In this document: in pieces, positions 14,709 to 23,226 of the stretch
Layout: each line of letters begins with the position of its first letter
How positions within the stretch are numbered: position 1 is the stretch's first letter
Assembly (NCBI GenBank): GCA_021323165.1
Contig: JAJTCJ010000047.1
Location: 1-33,572, forward strand
DNA: 33,572 bases
Direction: 5' to 3'
Source: Bacteroidota bacterium
Lineage (GTDB): Bacteria > Bacteroidota > Bacteroidia > 2-12-FULL-35-15
Notes under the pieces: generated by a model
Database searches by the model: none
What the model was told of the DNA's origin: nothing
What the model saw: only the letters and a program-made list of their open reading frames with translations
Translations under genes and position numbers: made by a program

Positions 14709-14824
14709 TAATCAGTTAATAGTTATCAGTTATTTAGGCTAAACTTAAAAAATTCAATAATGTGTTAATAGATAATTAGGTTAAGCCTGGATCAACTCAA
14801 TTAACAAATCAACCAATAACTAAT
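14709..14824. repeat. Imperfect palindromic intergenic element between SDR and VOC genes
   Basis: The inner arms AGGCTAAACTTAA (14736-14748) and TTAGGTTAAGCCT (14776-14788) pair at 11 of 13 positions. The outer flanks, rich in AGTTA on the left and TAACT on the right, pair only loosely. The whole gap therefore reads as one degenerate palindrome reaching to the VOC start codon. Confidence 0.5.
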
Positions 14825-15883
14825 ATGAAACCAACAATAGCAGGAATACAACAGGTAGGAATAGGAGTACCGGATGTGCATGAAGCATTTAAGTGGTATC
14901 GCAAACATTTTGGAATGGATATTCCGGTTTTTGAAGAAGCGGCCGAAGCTAACTTGATGCTTCCTTATACAGGCGGAAAACCTCACATGCGCCATGCTAT
15001 TTTAGCAATCAACATGAAAGGCGGAGGAGGATTCGAGATCTGGCAATATACAAGCAGAAAACCTGAACCGCCTTCGTTCACTTTACAGTTGGGTGACCTT
15101 GGTTTTTTCTGCGCAAGAATAAAATCAAGTGATGTCAGAGCTTCTTATGATTTTTTAAAATCTAAAAAAGTTGATCTTATTAGTGATATAGTTAAGGATC
15201 CTGTCGGGAATGAAATGTTTTACCTGCGCGATCCATGGAATAATCTTTTTCAGATCGTTAAAAGTGAATCATGGTTCGGAAGCGGAATGCAGCTTACAGG
15301 AGGGCCTTCCGGGATGATGATAGGTGTAACCGATATTGAACGTTCGAAAAAATTCTATTCTGAGATTCTTGGCTACGACACTGTAGTATACGATAAAGAA
15401 GGACTTTTTGATGATCTGAAAAATATTCCCAGCGGACATCTTACCATAAGAAGAGTTTTACTAAAACACAGTAAACCAAGAGTTGGTGTATTTTCCAGAC
15501 TTTTAGGTGAAAGTGAGATCGAATTAATAAAATGTTACGACCGCAGTCCGCGTAAAATATTTGAGAATCGTTTCTGGGGTGATCAGGGTTTTATACACTT
15601 GTGTTTTGATATTACCAATCAAAAAGCAATGAAAGAACTTTGCGCTGCTAAAGGACACCCATTCACTGTTGATAGTGGAGAAAAATTTGATATGGGTGAA
15701 GCCGCAGGACATTTTTCATATATTGAAGATCCTGACGGAGCTTTAATTGAATTTGTCGAAACTAAAAAAATCCCCATCCTGAAAAAATTAGGCTGGTATC
15801 TGGATCTTAGAAAGCGTGATGCATTAAAACCTTTACCGGATTGGATGCTGAAGGCTCTTAAGTTTAACAGGGTAAGGGATTAA
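14825..15883 (+). CDS. Two-domain VOC (glyoxalase/dioxygenase fold) protein
   Basis: The 352-residue protein has two vicinal-oxygen-chelate domains. The first (about 5-150) opens with GIQQVGIGVPDVHEAFKWY and closes with FYLRDPWNNLFQIV. The second (about 160-315) opens with GVTDIERSKKFYSEILGYD and has GFIHLCFDI and HFSYIEDPDGALIEFVE. The usual first metal-ligand His is absent from domain 1 (Gln instead). Domain 2 keeps a candidate His (GFIHL) and Glu (LIEFVE). The fold is shared by glyoxalases, extradiol dioxygenases and resistance proteins, so the reaction cannot be named. A C-terminal tail of about 35 basic residues follows. The next gene, 62 bp on, encodes a di-iron-type protein, which hints at oxidative metabolism of one substrate. 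Confidence 0.83.
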   Translation: MKPTIAGIQQVGIGVPDVHEAFKWYRKHFGMDIPVFEEAAEANLMLPYTGGKPHMRHAILAINMKGGGGFEIWQYTSRKPEPPSFTLQLGDLGFFCARIKSSDVRASYDFLKSKKVDLISDIVKDPVGNEMFYLRDPWNNLFQIVKSESWFGSGMQLTGGPSGMMIGVTDIERSKKFYSEILGYDTVVYDKEGLFDDLKNIPSGHLTIRRVLLKHSKPRVGVFSRLLGESEIELIKCYDRSPRKIFENRFWGDQGFIHLCFDITNQKAMKELCAAKGHPFTVDSGEKFDMGEAAGHFSYIEDPDGALIEFVETKKIPILKKLGWYLDLRKRDALKPLPDWMLKALKFNRVRD

Positions 15884-15945
15884 AAGTTTCAAATTGCAGG
15901 TTTCAGATTCTAACCGCTGAACCCTTCATCCTAATAAAATATTTA

Positions 15946-16509
15946 ATGCAACTCCGCCACCCGAAACTCGAAGACTTATTACAAATGGCATACTCTGCCG
16001 AGAAGGCTGCTGCTTTTGCTTATCAGGGACATGCCGGTGCAGTAAAAAAGGCCGAAGAAAAAGCTGCGATCAAACAAATTGAAGACGATGAATGGACCCA
16101 TCGTAAAGAAGTATTGGCAATCATGAACCAATACAATATTCCTATTTCCAAATATTATGAATTTCGTTTTCATGTGATCGGGAAGATAATATCAGGAAGC
16201 TGTTATATTATCGGGTGGTTCATGCCTTTTTATTTCGCAGGTCGATTGGAAAGCGGCAATGTATGTGAATACTTCCGTATGAAACAATATTTCAATTCCA
16301 TTGGTATTAAAGAACACGATCATATCCTTTATGAAATGGGAATAAAGGAAAAGGAACATGAAGTGTACTTTCTTGAACAGATAAAAGACAACAAACTACT
16401 TCCCTTTTTTGAATGGCTGTTTTCATGGGGAAATAAAAAAGGATTCAACAATATAGATCTCGACAAAAAATATCCGGTTGATGAATCTGATCAGTATTGC
16501 AGGAAATAG
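15946..16509 (+). CDS. Ferritin-like di-iron protein, possibly membrane-associated (COQ7-like)
   Basis: The 187-residue helical protein shows the repeated di-iron ligand pattern of ferritin-like oxidases: Glu19 (AEKAAAFAYQGH), ExxH at 49-52 (EWTH), Glu102/Glu108 (RLESGNVCEYF), and ExxH at 135-138 (EKEH). A hydrophobic stretch at about 78-98 (IISGSCYIIGWFMPFYFAG) could bind the membrane interface, as in the quinone hydroxylase COQ7. The ligand spacing supports a four-helix bundle with two metal ions. The substrate is unknown; hydroxylation of a lipid or quinone is only a guess. It follows the VOC gene and precedes a TlpA-like gene by 22 bp, so the three may form an operon. Confidence 0.8.
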   Translation: MQLRHPKLEDLLQMAYSAEKAAAFAYQGHAGAVKKAEEKAAIKQIEDDEWTHRKEVLAIMNQYNIPISKYYEFRFHVIGKIISGSCYIIGWFMPFYFAGRLESGNVCEYFRMKQYFNSIGIKEHDHILYEMGIKEKEHEVYFLEQIKDNKLLPFFEWLFSWGNKKGFNNIDLDKKYPVDESDQYCRK

Positions 16510-16531
16510 ATATTAAATTAAAAATCAAAAT

Positions 16532-17974
16532 ATGAAAGCTATCCGTCTTATCCTCTTCTCTTTTAATTTCCTTTTTGCCTTTAGTACATTCGCATCAGAG
16601 AACAAAGGTTGTGAAATTAAATTTTCTGTTAAAGGATTGAAAGAAGGCAGCAACTGCATTCTGGCACATTACCACTATAATTTTCAGCTTAAAAAAGATT
16701 CTGTCAAGTCGAATGCCAATGGTGAGTTTATCTTTAAACAAGATGACAAATATCCTCAGGGCATGTATCTTATTATTTTTCCGGATGCTTCACCCAACAA
16801 AAAATATTTTGACTTTGTAATGGACGCAGATCAGCATTTCTCAATGGAAACAGATACGTCAGATTATATCAGGAATATGAAAATTAAGGGCTCTGATGAG
16901 AATAAAGTCTTTTATGACTACCAGCATTTCATATCCAACCAGCAAAAAATTATTGAGCCTCTCCGCGATCAGTCAAAAAAACTTAAGAATAATAAAGATT
17001 CATCTAAGATCATCCACGATAAAATGGCTGTGATTGATAATGAGGTAAAATCTTATAAAAAGAATATTCTTCAGGCGAATAACAAACTTTTTATTACAAA
17101 GCTTCTCAAAGCAACAGATGAACCGGAAATCCCTGAAGCCCCTGTGAAAGCGGATGGCAAGAAGGATACCCTTTTTGCTTATCATTATTATAAAGCTCAC
17201 TTCTGGGATAATTTCGATTTCAGTGATGAACGAATGCTTCGCACTCCAATTTTTCATCCTAAGATCAAACAATATCTTGATAAGCTGACACCACAAATTC
17301 CTGACTCTATAAATGGTTCTGTAGACTATCTCCTTGAAAAAGGAAAAGCAAATCCGGAAGTATTTAAATATCTGATCAATCTGCTTGTATATGATTATGA
17401 AAGTTCCAAACGAATGGGTTTCGATGCTGTGTTCGTTCATATTGTAGAAAAGTATTATCTGACCAAACAGGTGACATGGATAGATTCCACAAGGATGTAT
17501 AAAGTGACTGAGCGTGCGTATATTCTTAAACCTTTATTGATAGGAAAAAAAGCTCCTCCTATCATTATGCAGGATACAACCGGCAAGCCTGTCCCGCTTT
17601 ATAATATAAAAGCTAATTACACAATTGTGGTTTTCTGGGATTACGCATGCGGACACTGCAAAAAGGATATTCCTGCACTTCATGAACTTTATAAAACAAA
17701 GTTAAAAGCAATGGGAGTTGAAGTTTATGCCGTGGAAACTGATAGCGGACTGAAAGAATGGAAAAAATTTATTAATGAAAATAACCTTAGCTGGATAAAT
17801 GTTATTGAACATGATGATTACAAACGGGCTGTAACGAAGAAATTCTACGACATTTATAAAACACCGATAGTTTATTTACTTGATGAAAACAAAATAATAA
17901 AAGCGAAACATATTGATAATGAGCAGTTGATCAACTTTATTGAAATGCTTGAGAAGGAGAAAAAGAAGAAATGA
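16532..17974 (+). CDS. TlpA-like thiol-disulfide oxidoreductase with DUF4369/DUF5106-type N-terminus
   Basis: The protein has 480 residues and begins with a signal peptide (residues 1 to about 21, AFSTFAS), so it acts in the periplasm. An N-terminal beta-rich region (about 25-120) resembles DUF4369. A helical, charged middle part (about 125-330) resembles DUF5106. The C-terminal thioredoxin fold (about 335-478) carries the redox centre CGHC at 373-376 within FWDYACGHCKKDIPAL and a cis-Pro in KTPIVYLLD. Such proteins reduce disulfides, often in cytochrome c maturation, but the N-terminal modules are typical of Bacteroidota and their targets are unknown. The stop overlaps the next start by 4 bp (ATGA). 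Confidence 0.87.
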   Translation: MKAIRLILFSFNFLFAFSTFASENKGCEIKFSVKGLKEGSNCILAHYHYNFQLKKDSVKSNANGEFIFKQDDKYPQGMYLIIFPDASPNKKYFDFVMDADQHFSMETDTSDYIRNMKIKGSDENKVFYDYQHFISNQQKIIEPLRDQSKKLKNNKDSSKIIHDKMAVIDNEVKSYKKNILQANNKLFITKLLKATDEPEIPEAPVKADGKKDTLFAYHYYKAHFWDNFDFSDERMLRTPIFHPKIKQYLDKLTPQIPDSINGSVDYLLEKGKANPEVFKYLINLLVYDYESSKRMGFDAVFVHIVEKYYLTKQVTWIDSTRMYKVTERAYILKPLLIGKKAPPIIMQDTTGKPVPLYNIKANYTIVVFWDYACGHCKKDIPALHELYKTKLKAMGVEVYAVETDSGLKEWKKFINENNLSWINVIEHDDYKRAVTKKFYDIYKTPIVYLLDENKIIKAKHIDNEQLINFIEMLEKEKKKK

Positions 17975-18357
17975 AATTAGAATACCTTGAAGATGTAAAT
18001 GAATACGGTGATGATGTGATCAGGCTGTACGATTTTGATAAAATCCAGGCAGAAAAATTAAGCTCTGCAATAAAAAACACCGTTATTGATAATGAACAAT
18101 CGTTAGATCTCAGCACACTTGATTTCATCGAAAACATTAATTGCAAACTCATTCTCCACATTGCAGAAGATGATGAGGGAATATTAACTCATGATCAGAA
18201 AGTCTTCTTTTGTGATCTTACTGTAGATGGCTATAGGAATATGATCCGGCTTATGGAACCTTTCACAAAAAAAGACACCAGAAGTTTTCAGATGCTCTAT
18301 GATCTGGATACTGAGATAGATTTCTTGTTTTCTCCTTACGGGGAATCTGCTTTATGA
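17971..18357 (+). CDS. Hypothetical protein, coupled to the TlpA-like gene
   Basis: A 128-residue acidic, soluble protein with no signal peptide and no domain I recognise. It begins at ATG 17971, overlapping the TlpA-like stop by 4 bp, so its translation is probably coupled to that gene. Visible features are YDFDKIQAEKLSSAI and an alternating beta pattern (CKLILHIAEDDEGIL, KVFFCDLTVDGYRNMIRLM). The pattern suggests a small alpha/beta fold. It ends 1 bp before the stop of the convergent DUF72 gene. The function is unknown. Confidence 0.72.
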   Translation: MKLEYLEDVNEYGDDVIRLYDFDKIQAEKLSSAIKNTVIDNEQSLDLSTLDFIENINCKLILHIAEDDEGILTHDQKVFFCDLTVDGYRNMIRLMEPFTKKDTRSFQMLYDLDTEIDFLFSPYGESAL

Positions 18358-18358
18358 T

Positions 18359-19297
18359 CTAACCCGAGAACAGATCTTTTCCCTTTTTCTTTGCTGCTTT
18401 TTTCTTTACTGCTTTTTTAGGTGCTGCGAGCTCAGGTTTCACAGGCACATGAAGCTTGACACCCAGTTTCTTATTCAGCTTTTCTATAAAGTAGGCGGAC
18501 AATAACGGAGATTCAATTTCAAGATTCTGATGAACAAAGAAATACACTTCTTTCAAACCTGCCTTTTTCCATTTACTGATACGCTCAACCCAGGGATCAA
18601 GGCGATCATAATCACTTTTATGGTTAGCGCCAACATAACGAATGAATGCAATAGGGCTGGTTAAACGCATGTGAATAATATCTCTTCTACCGGCAGTATC
18701 AACAATCACATTAGTTACTTTATGTTTCTTAAAAAGCGCAGCAACTTTATCAGCTATCTCTTTGTCATTGAACCACTCTTCATTACGCAGTTCAACGGCT
18801 AATGGAACATGTTTGGGAAACTCTGTTATGTAATTTTCCAAACGCTCATAAAATTTCGGCTTGAAATTATCAGGCATTTGCAAGAAAACCATTCCGAGTT
18901 TATCCTCCAATCCCGAAACAGCAATACTGAAATCATCCGTAAGAGCTTTTGCCTCATTCAGTCTTTTTTTATGACTGATATCCTGCACCACCTTGGGAAA
19001 AAACTTAAAATCTTTAGGTGTTTTATCTCTCCATTTCTCAAATTGCGATTTAGGATATTTAGTATAAAAAGAAGCATTCAGCTCAATGCTGTTGAATTGT
19101 GTTGAATAGTATTCCAGCTCGTCCTTTGTGCCTTTAGGATAAAAGTTCTTGAGATCGGTCCTGTTCCACTTTGCACAACCAACATAGATCTTCAGATTTT
19201 TAACTTCTTTACCGCCCAATACTTTTTTTGTATCCGGATGATCAGCCGGAAGTGAAAGATCCAAACCTTTAACTTTTTCTACGCTTCCAAAATTCAT
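18359..19297 (-). CDS. DUF72 (YecE-like) TIM-barrel protein with a lysine-rich tail
   Basis: This DUF72 family protein has 312 residues. The family is a TIM-barrel of unknown biochemical role. Typical segments are IYVGCAKWNRTDLKNFYP, YYSTQFNSIELNASFYTKYP, FKFFPKVVQDISH, LGMVFLQMPDNFKP, LAVELRNEEWF and IAFIRYVGANH. The last 22 residues are an Ala/Lys-rich tail (KKAVKKKAAKKKGK) that is absent from most family members; it may bind nucleic acid or anionic surfaces. The ATG lies inside the last codons of the acyltransferase gene (4-bp overlap), so it is the last gene of the GT2-pyrC-acyltransferase operon. Confidence 0.88.
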   Translation of the reverse strand: MNFGSVEKVKGLDLSLPADHPDTKKVLGGKEVKNLKIYVGCAKWNRTDLKNFYPKGTKDELEYYSTQFNSIELNASFYTKYPKSQFEKWRDKTPKDFKFFPKVVQDISHKKRLNEAKALTDDFSIAVSGLEDKLGMVFLQMPDNFKPKFYERLENYITEFPKHVPLAVELRNEEWFNDKEIADKVAALFKKHKVTNVIVDTAGRRDIIHMRLTSPIAFIRYVGANHKSDYDRLDPWVERISKWKKAGLKEVYFFVHQNLEIESPLLSAYFIEKLNKKLGVKLHVPVKPELAAPKKAVKKKAAKKKGKDLFSG

Positions 19298-20658
19298 TGC
19301 TGCATTATTTTTAATTTACTTTTATATTCCCTGATTGCTTTTTCTACTTCACCAATAATTTCAAAACGCTCATTTACCATTCTTTCAACTACATGACGTT
19401 CCTTACGAACCAGTCTCAGTAATCTCCATCGTCCAAATATCTTTTCCTTGATGGGATAAAATTTCAAAGTAAAATATCCCAGCAATGGCAATAACACAAC
19501 TGTATAAATCGATAATATAAGCCAGCTTCTGGTAACCAATCCAACAATAACAATTTGGATCATGGCATATAGCAGCCAAAGGATCATGGCAAGGTTAGCG
19601 TAAACCGAAGCAAGAAACTCCACATTTCTTATTTTTTTATCGCAATATCGTTTAGCAAGATAATAAGGAGGATAATTGATTATCATTCCAATTGCGTAAA
19701 GAGGCATTCCGAAAACGACAATAAAAAATTCCAGGATAAAAGTCAACAAAGTAATTTTCTCAATACTATCGGGCCTCAGCAAATGATCTCTTAAACCGCT
19801 TTCTCTTACATGTTTAATATACTCTGTGGTTTTGTTTCTCAGAGAAACTGTCAGAGCAGGATTTGTTTCATCTATATAATTGATCAGATCGGCAAGTTCT
19901 TTACTTCCGTGATAACTGTTCTCTAGATTACTTTCCAATTCACCTTTGTTCTTCAGCCATTGGTACATGTAAATCTCTTCCAGGTTGACGAACAATTTAT
20001 CATTATCAGTATTTTTCAGAATTACCATCCGCTCCGACATTTTTCTTTCGAGCACTTTAGTAAATTCATTGATGGTTCTTACCTTATCAAGTTTATACTT
20101 TTCTTCGTAATCTTTAATGGAGATAGGTTCACCGATATCAATGAACAACTTGCTTCTGAATTTATATGCAGCTGTATAGTTTAAGCCAACCGGGATGATC
20201 AGGACATCTTTTTTGAAATCCATTGTTTCCTCTGTTTGGAAAACAATTCTGGAAAGCCCTTTTTTTAATGGCCTTAATCTTCGCTCCTGTACGCAGATAG
20301 CTTCCGGAAACAACAGAATAACCTCATTATTTGTCAACCTCCTTCTGCACTCTTCAAACGTTTTGTCGTTTTTCTTTATTTCACTATATCCTTCCTGAAT
20401 CCGAAACATCGGGCTAATGCTTAGAGCGTCAAGGATCTTTGCAGCCATCTTGTTTTTAAACACATCACCTCTTGCGAAAAAACGTACTCTTCTGTCGCAA
20501 AGTAAACCCAGCGCGATTGGGTCAATAAAAGCATTCACATGATTAGGCGCCAGTATCACAGGCTTATCGAAAGGGATATTAGTGCGCCCTTTGTAATCGT
20601 ATCTGTAAAAGACGCGAAAAAATATAAATACAAATGGCTTTATGATCCAATAGAACAC
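19294..20658 (-). CDS. PlsC-like 1-acylglycerol-3-phosphate acyltransferase with C-terminal membrane domain
   Basis: The protein has 454 residues. The N-terminal PlsC domain has the acyltransferase motif as HVNAFID (H40 to D46, one residue longer than the classical HX4D), then FFARGDVFKNK, and FPEA (117-120) followed by GLSRIVF. These place it in the glycerophosphate acyltransferase superfamily, so it probably transfers an acyl chain to a lipid head group. After a charged middle part, several hydrophobic helices (about 305-330 and 350-405) anchor it to the membrane. The start is GTG at 20658 (FYWIIKPFVF, a membrane-inserting N-terminus). It is the third gene of a minus-strand operon. Confidence 0.86.
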   Translation of the reverse strand: MFYWIIKPFVFIFFRVFYRYDYKGRTNIPFDKPVILAPNHVNAFIDPIALGLLCDRRVRFFARGDVFKNKMAAKILDALSISPMFRIQEGYSEIKKNDKTFEECRRRLTNNEVILLFPEAICVQERRLRPLKKGLSRIVFQTEETMDFKKDVLIIPVGLNYTAAYKFRSKLFIDIGEPISIKDYEEKYKLDKVRTINEFTKVLERKMSERMVILKNTDNDKLFVNLEEIYMYQWLKNKGELESNLENSYHGSKELADLINYIDETNPALTVSLRNKTTEYIKHVRESGLRDHLLRPDSIEKITLLTFILEFFIVVFGMPLYAIGMIINYPPYYLAKRYCDKKIRNVEFLASVYANLAMILWLLYAMIQIVIVGLVTRSWLILSIYTVVLLPLLGYFTLKFYPIKEKIFGRWRLLRLVRKERHVVERMVNERFEIIGEVEKAIREYKSKLKIMQQ

Positions 20659-20688
20659 TTCTGAAAATTATAAATAATGAATTATAAA

Positions 20689-22029
20689 TTAACTATGAGC
20701 TTCAAATACTAAACGTGTACCCTTTTTTGATTCATCAAAAGATCCGTTATCGTAAACTAAATGACCGCTCACAAAAGTATGTGTAACCTTAGAACGAAAA
20801 GTAACACCCTCAAAAGGACTCCATCCGCATTTATACAAGATATTACCTTTTTCAACTTTGTAAGAATCATTCAGGTCAACCAAAACAAGATCAGCAAAAA
20901 ATCCTTTACGGATATATCCTCGTTTTTCTATTCTGAAACAATCAGCTACAGCATGTGCCATTTTCTCGGCAATCTTTACCAATGAGATCTTTCCATCTTT
21001 ATAAAACTCCAGCATCGCATTTAAGGAGTGTTGTACTAAAGGCCCACCGGAAGGAGCTTTGAAATATGTCTGATTTTTTTCTTCTATAGTATGAGGTGCG
21101 TGGTCAGTGGCAATAACATCTATCCTGTTATCTAACACTGCTCTTAATATTGCATCACGATCATTGGCCGTTTTTACAGCCGGGTTCCATTTTATCAGTG
21201 ATCCTTTTGTTTTATAGTCTTCATCCGAGAACCACAGATGATGCACACAGGCTTCTGCAGTAATTCGTTTTTCTTTTAATGGTTTGGTGTTATCAAACAA
21301 TGACAACTCCTTAGCTGTGGAAATATGAAGAATGTGTAGACGGGTATTGTATTTTTTAGCCAGCTCAACCGCTAATGATGAAGACTTATAACATGCTTCT
21401 TCACTGCGGATAAGCGGATGACATTCCATAGGAACATCTTCACCGTATTTATTTCTGTATTCTTCCATGTTTGTTTTAATCGTTTCCTCATCTTCACAAT
21501 GAGTCGCGATCAACATTTTACATTTTGAGAACAATGCTTCGAGCGTTTCCTTTTTATCAACAAGCATATTTCCTGTGGATGAACCCATAAAAACTTTAAT
21601 CCCGCAGACATTCCTTGGATTCGTTTTTAATACTTCTTCAATGTTATCATTGGAAGCACCCATAAAAAAAGAATAGTTGGCCAATGAAACTTCTGAAGCG
21701 AGCTGATATTTATCTTCTAGGAGCTGATGAGTAAATGTATTCGGTACAGTGTTCGGCATTTCCATAAATGATGTAACACCTCCTGCAACAGCAGCTTTTG
21801 CTTCGGTGTATATTTCTCCTTTATGAGTTAAACCAGGTTGTCTGAAGTGGACCTGGTCGTCAATGCAACCCGGGAATAAGTATTTTCCGTTTGCATCAAT
21901 TATCCGATCACATTTGGAAGTGATCTCTAGCTCAGAAATTTCGGTTATTATATCATCGGTAATAAGTAAATTACCTTTTATGATCCTGCCTTCATTTACA
22001 ATTTGAGCATTCTTAATAAGTGTGATCAT
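20689..22029 (-). CDS. pyrC: Dihydroorotase
   Basis: Dihydroorotase closes carbamoyl aspartate to dihydroorotate in pyrimidine synthesis. The 446-residue protein has the metallo-dependent hydrolase barrel. GCIDDQVHFRQPG carries the first metal site: the first His of HxH is Gln, as in many Bacteroidota enzymes, while the second His and the Arg remain. The carboxylated Lys is in GIKVFMGSSTGNML; metal ligands are in ATHCEDEE and LHILHISTAKE; the catalytic Asp is in IATDHAPHT. The usual REPG is RQPG here. The start ATG at 22029 follows the GT2 gene by 34 bp, and it is followed by the acyltransferase gene after 30 bp. Confidence 0.95.
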   Translation of the reverse strand: MITLIKNAQIVNEGRIIKGNLLITDDIITEISELEITSKCDRIIDANGKYLFPGCIDDQVHFRQPGLTHKGEIYTEAKAAVAGGVTSFMEMPNTVPNTFTHQLLEDKYQLASEVSLANYSFFMGASNDNIEEVLKTNPRNVCGIKVFMGSSTGNMLVDKKETLEALFSKCKMLIATHCEDEETIKTNMEEYRNKYGEDVPMECHPLIRSEEACYKSSSLAVELAKKYNTRLHILHISTAKELSLFDNTKPLKEKRITAEACVHHLWFSDEDYKTKGSLIKWNPAVKTANDRDAILRAVLDNRIDVIATDHAPHTIEEKNQTYFKAPSGGPLVQHSLNAMLEFYKDGKISLVKIAEKMAHAVADCFRIEKRGYIRKGFFADLVLVDLNDSYKVEKGNILYKCGWSPFEGVTFRSKVTHTFVSGHLVYDNGSFDESKKGTRLVFEAHS

Positions 22030-22063
22030 AAATCTAAAAGGAGAAGATTATTTGTAATTGTGT

Positions 22064-22777
22064 TTATTTCACTTTCATGAACCTCATTTTTAAGACTCCA
22101 AGAATAGCTTCTTTGAAAATCCCTTTACTCATTTTGGAGGCCCCTTCCACTCTATCAGTAAATGTTATAGGCACTTCCACTACTTTAAATCCAAGCTTAT
22201 AAGCAATGTATTTCATCTCTATCTGGAATGCATAGCCGATAAATTTTATGTCTTCAAAATTGATGGCCTTCAACACCTTTTTCCTATAACATTTAAACCC
22301 TGCAGTAGTATCTTTAAAGGGAACCCATAAAATTATGCGGACATAAACAGAGGCGAAATAGGACATCATAACACGTCCCATCGGCCAGTTCTCAATTTTA
22401 CCTCCTCTTGTATATCTTGACCCTATTGCTACATCCCCGCCATCTACACAAGCCTGGCGCAATCGGATCAGATCTTCCGGATTATGTGAAAAATCACAAT
22501 CCATCTCAAAAATAAATTCATAATCACGATTTAAAGCCCATTTGAAACCATGAATGTATGCCGTACCCAAACCAAGTTTGCCGGTACGCTGTTCTAAAAA
22601 CAATTTTCCGGGAAATTCAGAAATAAGGCTTTTTACAATATTTGCAGTTCCGTCCGGGGACCCGTCATCAATAATAAGTAAATGGAATTCGAATGGTAAC
22701 GAAAAGACTTTGCGGATCATTTTCTCCACGTTTTCTTTTTCGTTGTATGTTGGTATGATTACTAAACTGTCGGACAC
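22064..22777 (-). CDS. Polyprenol-phosphate mannosyltransferase-like GT2 glycosyltransferase
   Basis: This 237-residue GT2 enzyme resembles dolichol/polyprenol-phosphate mannose synthases (DPM1 type). These transfer a sugar from GDP-mannose to a membrane lipid phosphate. It shows VIIPTYNEKENVEKMI, the nucleotide-binding DDGSPDGTANIV, the metal site FEMDCDFSHNPEDL (DxD-like DCD), GSRYTRGGKIENWP and PITFTDRVEGASKMS. No C-terminal membrane domain is present. The start is GTG at 22777. It is the first gene of the operon that includes pyrC and is divergent from the RlpA-like gene. Confidence 0.92.
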   Translation of the reverse strand: MSDSLVIIPTYNEKENVEKMIRKVFSLPFEFHLLIIDDGSPDGTANIVKSLISEFPGKLFLEQRTGKLGLGTAYIHGFKWALNRDYEFIFEMDCDFSHNPEDLIRLRQACVDGGDVAIGSRYTRGGKIENWPMGRVMMSYFASVYVRIILWVPFKDTTAGFKCYRKKVLKAINFEDIKFIGYAFQIEMKYIAYKLGFKVVEVPITFTDRVEGASKMSKGIFKEAILGVLKMRFMKVK

Positions 22778-22847
22778 AGACTATGTTTTACCCCACGAAG
22801 ATAACGTACTGGTCTATAATAACCAAAGTTTTAGCTTTACAAGGCAA

Positions 22848-23219
22848 ATGAAACATCTACTCTTCCTATCTTTTCTCCTCTTATCATTATGCCTTTCAGC
22901 ACAAATTGATTCTGTCCAGAACGGAAAAGCTAGTTATTATGCAAATAAATTTGAAGGGAGAAAAACTGCGAATGGTGAAAAGTTCAGCAATCTCAATATG
23001 ACCGCTGCTCATAAAACACTTGCATTCGGAACAAAAGTGAGAGTGACAAACTTCAGGAACGACAAAAGTGTGATCGTTACGATCAATGACAGGTTACCTA
23101 AACAATCAAAAAGAAGTATTGACCTTAGTCAATGCGCAGCTGAAGAACTTGATTTCATTAAAGCCGGAATAACAAAGGTCAGCATTCAGATAATTCCCGA
23201 CAGCATTAAAACCGAATAA
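22848..23219 (+). CDS. RlpA-like double-psi beta-barrel protein
   Basis: A secreted 123-residue protein: a signal peptide (about 1-18, LSAQ) followed by a double-psi beta-barrel. GKASYYANKFEGRKTANGEKF, TAAHKTLAFGTKVRVTN and VTINDRLP are the signatures of the RlpA family. The Asp in NDR matches the catalytic residue of P. aeruginosa RlpA, a lytic transglycosylase that cuts denuded peptidoglycan strands. No SPOR domain is present. The ATG at 22848 is chosen; the same frame is open further upstream but would overlap the divergent GT2 gene. A terminator follows the stop at once. Confidence 0.9.
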   Translation: MKHLLFLSFLLLSLCLSAQIDSVQNGKASYYANKFEGRKTANGEKFSNLNMTAAHKTLAFGTKVRVTNFRNDKSVIVTINDRLPKQSKRSIDLSQCAAEELDFIKAGITKVSIQIIPDSIKTE

Positions 23220-23226
23220 ACCTTTT

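Noticed and set aside
17000..17440. 146-codon minus-strand open frame within the TlpA-like gene
   Set aside because: Shadow frame of a clear gene, with no motif or promoter of its own.
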